DNA from: Kutzneria sp. CA-103260
GTDB taxonomy: Bacteria > Actinomycetota > Actinomycetes > Mycobacteriales > Pseudonocardiaceae
Length of the DNA: 64,000 nt
Reading direction: 5' to 3'
Assembly: GCF_018263855.1 (NCBI RefSeq)
Contig: NZ_CP073318.1
Span: 11,284,001-11,348,000, forward strand
Shown here: in pieces, positions 63,508-64,000 of the stretch
Layout: each line of letters starts with the position of its first letter
Numbering within the stretch: the first letter of the stretch is position 1
Made by a program: the position numbers and the translations under genes
The notes under the pieces: model-generated
The model's input: only the letters and a program-made list of their open reading frames with translations
The model's database searches: none
What the model was told of the DNA's origin: nothing

Positions 63508-63775
63508 CGGGGCTTCAATCCTTGCCAGCTCAGGACTGGCGAGTCGCGGTCTCGTCGTTCGGTGGCCCGATGCTGGCAGCGCGCGATCCGCGAGCCGAGA
63601 TCCGTCGGCCGGTGACTGAGGAAATCGCTAGACGTGCCCCTGGAGGGGGTCGGCGGCGGACGGCGGTGACTGTAGGGAGGTTCCTACATCAGTCCTGTTA
63701 CCCCAGTGGGGTTCGGCAACGCGCGTGGCAACCATGTCGTCCGCGTTTACCCACATGCCATGGAGCGGAGCGCGC
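63508..63775. promoter_or_regulatory. Divergent intergenic region with small palindromes
   Basis: A 268-bp gap between the divergent GT3 and SDR2 genes, so it must hold promoters for both. I see an 18-bp interrupted palindrome TGTAGG-N6-CCTACA at 63671-63688 and CCCCA-G-TGGGG at 63701-63711, both upstream of SDR2. These are possible operator sites. No clear -35/-10 pair was identified. Confidence 0.3.
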
Positions 63776-64000
63776 ATGAAGATTGTCGGTAACGGGTTTC
63801 TTGCACGCCATCTCTCGTTGGCGTTCGGCGACAGGTTCCCGGATGTGACCGCCATCGCGGTCGGCGTGTCCAGCACCGTGAACGGCACGGTCGAGGAGTT
63901 CGACCGCGAGGCCGCCGCGGTGTACGAGGTGCTGCGGGACTGCCGGGAGACCGGTCGGACCGCGCTGTACTTCTCCACCGCGTCGGCCGGCATGTACGGT
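63776..64000 (+). CDS. Second NDP-sugar SDR, paralogue of the 50311-51078 gene, 3' end outside the window
   Basis: 75 residues are visible before the right edge. ATG at 63776 with a CGGAG ribosome site 5 nt upstream. It starts with the nucleotide-binding motif GNGFLARHL (residues 5-13) and continues to FSTASAGMYG, the Ser region of the SDR active site; the YxxxK would lie past the edge. About half the visible residues match the SDR at 50311-51078, including FDREA and the FSTAS block. It is probably an NDP-4-ketohexose reductase or related sugar enzyme. Having two such genes suggests two deoxysugars or two reduction/epimerisation steps. Confidence 0.75.
   Translation, partial: MKIVGNGFLARHLSLAFGDRFPDVTAIAVGVSSTVNGTVEEFDREAAAVYEVLRDCRETGRTALYFSTASAGMYG

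Overview
The window is part of a large modular type I polyketide (macrolide-type) biosynthetic cluster from a high-GC actinomycete. The strong G/C third-position bias, the SDR/CCR/deoxysugar gene set and a DUF222-HNH endonuclease gene fit an actinomycete of the Pseudonocardiales type, but the genus cannot be fixed from this sequence. Apart from one HNH-endonuclease locus, nearly everything here serves one pathway.

Layout. 1-33138 (+): three PKS genes in a row. The first is cut by the left window edge and has four modules, the second has two, and the third has one plus the terminal thioesterase. 33139-35094: a convergence zone with hairpin terminators and a DUF222-HNH endonuclease gene bracketed by two inverted copies of a nested palindromic repeat. 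35095-50226 (-): a double 3-hydroxyacyl-CoA dehydrogenase, a crotonyl-CoA carboxylase/reductase (ethylmalonyl-CoA supply) and a giant PKS that starts assembly (KSQ-AT-ACP loading module plus two extension modules). 50311-53833: a sugar-type SDR, a divergent LuxR-type response regulator / histidine kinase pair and a small membrane protein. 54001-64000: deoxysugar and glycosylation genes: C-methyltransferase, F420-type (LLM) oxidoreductase, three glycosyltransferases, 3,5-epimerase, 2,3-dehydratase, PLP aminotransferase and a second SDR cut by the right edge.

How it fits together. The KSQ loading module should give a propionyl starter by decarboxylating methylmalonyl-ACP. Two modules on the same protein extend it, the second with an atypical acyltransferase that is the best local candidate for the ethylmalonyl-CoA made by the CCR/dehydrogenase pair. 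The C-terminus of this protein must dock to a PKS lying left of the window. The last seven modules present (PKS1 to PKS3) give, in order: hydroxyl; keto (no KR, although a DH is present); methyl+hydroxyl; alkene or a less reduced state; hydroxyl; methyl+hydroxyl; alkene. The TE then releases the chain, so the product should be an alpha,beta-unsaturated lactone if the last DH works. The sugar genes form the set known from 3-amino-3-C-methyl-2,3,6-trideoxyhexose (vancosamine-type) pathways: 2,3-dehydratase, 3-aminotransferase, 3-C-methyltransferase, 5-epimerase and a 4-ketoreductase candidate. NDP-glucose synthase, 4,6-dehydratase, P450s and exporters are not in the window, so the cluster continues on both sides.

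Notable features: a KR-less DH module, a KR lacking the usual catalytic Ser, a 1.29-kb near-identical inverted repeat between two PKS genes, apparently leaderless promoters sharing a 13-nt identical box, a glycosyltransferase lacking donor-binding residues, and the palindrome-flanked HNH gene.
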